8,323 bases of DNA from an uncultured Gammaproteobacteria bacterium (GTDB lineage: Bacteria > Pseudomonadota > Gammaproteobacteria > UBA9214): contig CAJQOV010000021.1 of the NCBI GenBank assembly GCA_905480065.1, forward strand, positions 1 through 8,323, given 5' to 3'. The notes beneath the pieces were generated by a model that ran no database searches, had not been told where the DNA came from, and worked only from the letters and a program-made list of their open reading frames with translations. Positions within the stretch are counted from its first letter, which is position 1. Each line of letters opens with the position of its first letter. A program made the translations under genes and the position numbers. Of this stretch, positions 6,016-8,323 are shown in pieces.

Positions 6016-6036
6016 CAGCGGACGCTGTCCGCGAAT
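6012..6036 (+). repeat. GTAG-type REP palindrome, copy C, overlapping a stop codon
   Basis: GTAG, CAGCGGAC, GCT, GTCCGCGAATG. The stem GCGGAC (6018-6023) pairs perfectly with GTCCGC (6027-6032). The TAG of the GTAG tetranucleotide is the stop codon of the preceding gene (6013-6015). It lies between the convergent ends of that gene and the fructokinase gene. Confidence 0.6.
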
Positions 6037-6069
6037 GATCCGGCTGCTAATGCTCGTGCGTTGCCGCGC

Positions 6070-6978
6070 TCATGGCCACAACCAGGCCGCGCCGCGCACA
6101 CCGCTGGAATCACCGTGCTGCGCACGTACCAGCCGGGTATCCACACGGTCGGAAAACACGTAGCGTCCCCACCGCCCGGGCACTGCCTGGTACAGGGTTT
6201 CGCTATTCGACATACCGCCACCGAGCACGATGACGTCCGGGTCGAGGAGATTGATCACGCTGGCCAGCGCACGCGCCATGCGATCGGTATAAAGATCCAG
6301 TGTTGCCTGCGCAACGCTATCGCCCTGCGCCGCACGCGTGGCAATCTCAACGGCAGCGAGAGGTTCGCCACCAGCCATGAGGTGATCGCGGGAAAGTCCC
6401 GGGCCGGACAGCCAGGTCTCGATACAGCCGCGCTTGCCGCAGTAACAGGATGGGCCCGGCAGCTCTTGCGGCATGGGCCAGGGCAACGGGTTGTGTCCCC
6501 ACTCCCCGGCAATACCGTTGGGGCCATCGAGCAAGCGGCCATCGACGACAATACCGCCGCCGGTACCGGTGCCGACGATCACGCCGAACACGCAACGCTG
6601 TCCCGCCGCGGCGCCGTCGGATGCCTCGGACAAGGCAAAACAATCCGCATCGTTGGCAAAACGCAGCGGACGCTGCAGACGCTGCTCGAGGTCGGCGTGC
6701 AACGGCTTTCCATTGAGACAGACGGAGTTGGAATTTTTTACCAGCCCGGTCGCACGCGAACAGGAACCCGGCATGCCAATGCCCACACTGCAGGGTTCAC
6801 CTGCATACTGCTCCAGCTGCAGCACCAGCGCGCACAGCGCCGAGACAGTCGCTGCGTAATCGCCTTGCGGCGTCGGTACACGCTCACGTGACAGCACGGT
6901 GCCGTCACGCGCCAGCACCACACCCTCGATCTTGCTGCCGCCGAGGTCAATCCCGATTCTCAAGGCGTGACGATTCAT
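6070..6978 (-). CDS. mak: ROK-family fructokinase, Mak type
   Basis: Phosphorylates fructose (possibly also other hexoses such as mannose or glucosamine) with ATP in the cytoplasm, feeding glycolysis as fructose 6-phosphate. The 302 residues match the family. The ATP-binding motif is RIGIDLGGSKIEG (7-19) and the catalytic Asp is in FANDADC (D110). VFGVIVGTGTGGGIV lies at 130-144. The ROK zinc site is GEWGHNPLPW (H162) with CYCGKRGC (C178, C180, C185). VIVLGGGMSN (249-258) and GDSSGVRGAAWLWP (289-302) close the chain. Several stretches, including GEWGHNPLPW and the C-terminus, coincide with what I recall of E. coli Mak, so fructose is the best substrate guess. The ATG at 6978 places the first strand at the usual position; a GTG or ATG upstream is less likely. 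It follows cobC after 162 nt on the same strand, with a 16-bp palindrome 15 nt before the start. Confidence 0.88.
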   Translation of the reverse strand: MNRHALRIGIDLGGSKIEGVVLARDGTVLSRERVPTPQGDYAATVSALCALVLQLEQYAGEPCSVGIGMPGSCSRATGLVKNSNSVCLNGKPLHADLEQRLQRPLRFANDADCFALSEASDGAAAGQRCVFGVIVGTGTGGGIVVDGRLLDGPNGIAGEWGHNPLPWPMPQELPGPSCYCGKRGCIETWLSGPGLSRDHLMAGGEPLAAVEIATRAAQGDSVAQATLDLYTDRMARALASVINLLDPDVIVLGGGMSNSETLYQAVPGRWGRYVFSDRVDTRLVRAQHGDSSGVRGAAWLWP

Positions 6979-6992
6979 CCCGGGTTGAACAC

Positions 6993-7008
6993 CCTGCATG
7001 TATGCAGG
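6993..7008. promoter_or_regulatory. 16-bp palindrome CCTGCAT-NN-ATGCAGG, copy 2, upstream of the fructokinase gene
   Basis: Perfect 7-bp arms around GT, ending 15 nt before the fructokinase ATG. The identical arms occur at 208-223. The position would suit an operator or an mRNA hairpin near the ribosome site, but the other copy lies in a repeat region, so it may equally be part of a dispersed repeat. Confidence 0.35.
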
Positions 7009-7047
7009 TCAGCGCACACCGCTATGGAGCGGCTGTGCATACCATGC

Positions 7048-7069
7048 GGCGGCAGCGATCCCTGCCGCC
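7048..7069. other. Hairpin between cobC and the fructokinase gene
   Basis: GGCGGCAG (7048-7055) pairs perfectly with CTGCCGCC (7062-7069) around a 6-nt loop. It lies about 70 nt after the cobC stop on the shared transcript strand. There is no T-run on either side, so it is at best a partial or rho-assisted stop or an mRNA-stabilising fold. Confidence 0.35.
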
Positions 7070-7140
7070 TGGAAACATCGCGTCTGCCCGGCCGTAGCCC
7101 TGCTTGCCGCTGGTGCCACGAACCCCGCACGGCCTTGCTG

Positions 7141-7737
7141 CTATACCTTGCCGTGTGCGAGCAGCGTGAAGCCGCGCTCGCCATCGGTACGCAGGCGGGT
7201 AATCCCGGCATTGGCAACATGAATGCGATACATCGCAGCCGGGGGAATATGCAGCACCGCGCATAAAATCGCACGAATCACGCCAGCATGCGCGACCACC
7301 AGAATGGATTGACCGGCATGGTGTTCCACCATCTCGGTAAATGCAGCAGTGACCCGGGCAATGAACTGCTCGAGCGGTTCGGCACCCGGCGGCCGGTACG
7401 CAACCGGATCAGCAAGGAAGCGCGCCACCTGCCCCGGGTCGAGTCGCTCCAGCTCTGCGCGGGTCCTGCCCTCCCACTCCCCAAAACCGATCTCGACGAA
7501 GCGCGGCTCCCGGGACAGCGGCAGTGCATACCGCTCGGCCAGCGCGCTGGCAAACGCGTTGCAGCGCTGCAACGGTGAACTGACCACCTGCTGCCAGAGC
7601 GGGCGCCCGCCCACTGCCTGCCACATCTGCTTCCAGCCACGCTCGCTCAAGGCATCGTCCAGCTGCCCGCGATAGCGGCTGCCGCCCACGGGCTCGCCAT
7701 GGCGTAACAGTTCGATCACGGTATGCTGGTCATCCAT
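7141..7737 (-). CDS. cobC: Histidine phosphatase, probable alpha-ribazole phosphatase CobC
   Basis: The product has 198 residues of the phosphoglycerate-mutase-like histidine phosphatase superfamily. The catalytic core is visible: LLRHGEP with phospho-acceptor H13 beside R12, SSPLQRC with R58, the acidic residue E82 in VEIGFGEWEG, and VVAHAGVIR with H150. The order RYRGQLDDALSERGW, SSPLQRC, GFGEWEGR resembles CobC proteins of pseudomonads, which remove phosphate from alpha-ribazole 5'-phosphate (or adenosylcobalamin 5'-phosphate) late in cobalamin assembly. The substrate is an inference; small phosphatases of this superfamily are easily misassigned. The ATG at 7737 is chosen because it gives the standard N-terminus. 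It overlaps the ampD stop by 8 nt (ATGGATGA), so the two should be translationally coupled. No riboswitch precedes the pair within the window. Confidence 0.75.
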   Translation of the reverse strand: MDDQHTVIELLRHGEPVGGSRYRGQLDDALSERGWKQMWQAVGGRPLWQQVVSSPLQRCNAFASALAERYALPLSREPRFVEIGFGEWEGRTRAELERLDPGQVARFLADPVAYRPPGAEPLEQFIARVTAAFTEMVEHHAGQSILVVAHAGVIRAILCAVLHIPPAAMYRIHVANAGITRLRTDGERGFTLLAHGKV

Positions 7738-8293
7738 ATCGGGTTTGCTCCAGTTGTTCGCGCAAGGCCTGCCAGTCAAAGGCCGGGCCCGGGTCGGTCT
7801 TGCGCCCCGGCGAGATATCGCAGTGTCCGGCAATCGCCCCTGCATGCAGCCCGGGATGATGGGCCATCAGGGCCTGCATCACCTGCGCCAGCCGCTGGTA
7901 CTGCACCGCAGCATACGGTTCGTCATCCTGGCCTTCCAGCTCGATGCCAATGGAAAAATCGTTGCAGGCCTGGCGGTCACGGTAACAGGACTGCCCGGCA
8001 TGCCAGGCCCGGTGGTGAAACGGCACATACTGCACCAGCTCTCCGTCGCGCCGGATCAGCAGGTGACTGGACACGCGCAGGTGGGCGATTTCGGCAAAAT
8101 AGGGATGCGCATCCGGATCCAGCTGATTGGTGAACAACCGGTCAATCCACGGACCACCGTACTCGCCCGGCGGCAGGCTGATCCCGTGCACCACAATGAG
8201 TTCGATCACCGCGCCCGGCGGGCGCTCGTCACAGTTCGGAGACGCGACCTGGCGCGCATCCAGCAGGTAATTTCCAGTCGCATCGATTTTCAC
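7730..8293 (-). CDS. ampD: AmpD, 1,6-anhydro-N-acetylmuramyl-L-alanine amidase
   Basis: Cytoplasmic zinc amidase of peptidoglycan recycling. It cuts the stem peptide from anhydro-muropeptides and thereby keeps the inducer of AmpR-controlled beta-lactamase low. 187 residues, the usual length. Zinc ligands are H36 (VVHGISLPP), H157 (GHCDISPGRKTDPGP) and D167, with E118 (SIGIELEG) and K165 as catalytic residues, matching E. coli H34, H154, D164, E116 and K162. The segments AHPYFAEIAHLRVSSHLLI and AWHAG are also diagnostic. The start is a GTG at 8293 with no clear Shine-Dalgarno; the N-terminal MKIDATGNYLLDARQVASPN aligns with the family start, which favours it. It overlaps cobC by 8 nt. Only 30 bases precede it, so its promoter and the presence of an upstream partner cannot be judged. 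Confidence 0.96.
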   Translation of the reverse strand: MKIDATGNYLLDARQVASPNCDERPPGAVIELIVVHGISLPPGEYGGPWIDRLFTNQLDPDAHPYFAEIAHLRVSSHLLIRRDGELVQYVPFHHRAWHAGQSCYRDRQACNDFSIGIELEGQDDEPYAAVQYQRLAQVMQALMAHHPGLHAGAIAGHCDISPGRKTDPGPAFDWQALREQLEQTRYG

Positions 8294-8323
8294 GGGAGAA
8301 CTGTGCCTCGTTCCGTCAAAGTG

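Noticed and set aside
6061..6891. 276-codon open frame on the plus strand
   Set aside because: Antisense to the fructokinase gene, whose zinc site and catalytic motifs are intact on the minus strand.
7048..7069. Rho-independent terminator for cobC
   Set aside because: The stem is good but no T-run follows on either strand.

Overview
The window looks like chromosomal DNA from a GC-rich gammaproteobacterium. The AmpD and Mak-type fructokinase proteins closely resemble the enterobacterial ones as I remember them, the cobalamin proteins are of proteobacterial type, and the intergenic DNA carries GTAG-type REP palindromes. I cannot name the genus. Seven complete genes are visible, and I see no sign of phage, plasmid or integron DNA.

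Layout. Bases 1-535 hold no gene. They are a patchwork of palindromic repeats: two oppositely oriented copies of a C-rich hairpin repeat, an imperfect inverted repeat ending in a terminator-like hairpin, and a ~200-bp element with terminal inverted repeats. A good sigma-70-type promoter (537-565) then leads into a cobalamin riboswitch (about 575-770) and a hairpin that can hide the ribosome binding site of btuB. The plus-strand operon that follows is btuB (outer-membrane cobalamin receptor), a TonB-family energy transducer, and a PduO-type cobalamin adenosyltransferase, with gaps of 2 and 1 nt. Facing it on the minus strand is btuF (periplasmic cobalamin-binding protein). A 360-bp gap with two palindromes separates btuF from a divergent ketopantoate-reductase-like gene (5248-6015). 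The rest is minus strand: ampD overlaps an alpha-ribazole-phosphatase-like gene (cobC) by 8 nt, and a Mak-like ROK fructokinase follows after 162 nt.

How the genes fit together. The riboswitch operon would bring B12 across the outer membrane (BtuB), power that step (TonB-like protein) and convert the corrinoid to adenosylcobalamin (PduO type), all shut off together when cobalamin is plentiful. BtuF passes B12 to an inner-membrane BtuCD transporter that is not in the window. CobC would act in the lower-ligand branch of cobalamin assembly, but sits in a cell-wall-recycling context (ampD) with no riboswitch. Fructokinase and the reductase-like gene have no evident link to B12.

The observations most worth checking are the two-state fold proposed for the btuB leader, the single-transcript receptor/TonB/adenosyltransferase set, a three-copy GTAG REP family placed mainly between convergent genes, and a 16-bp palindrome found both inside the upstream repeat and just upstream of the fructokinase start.
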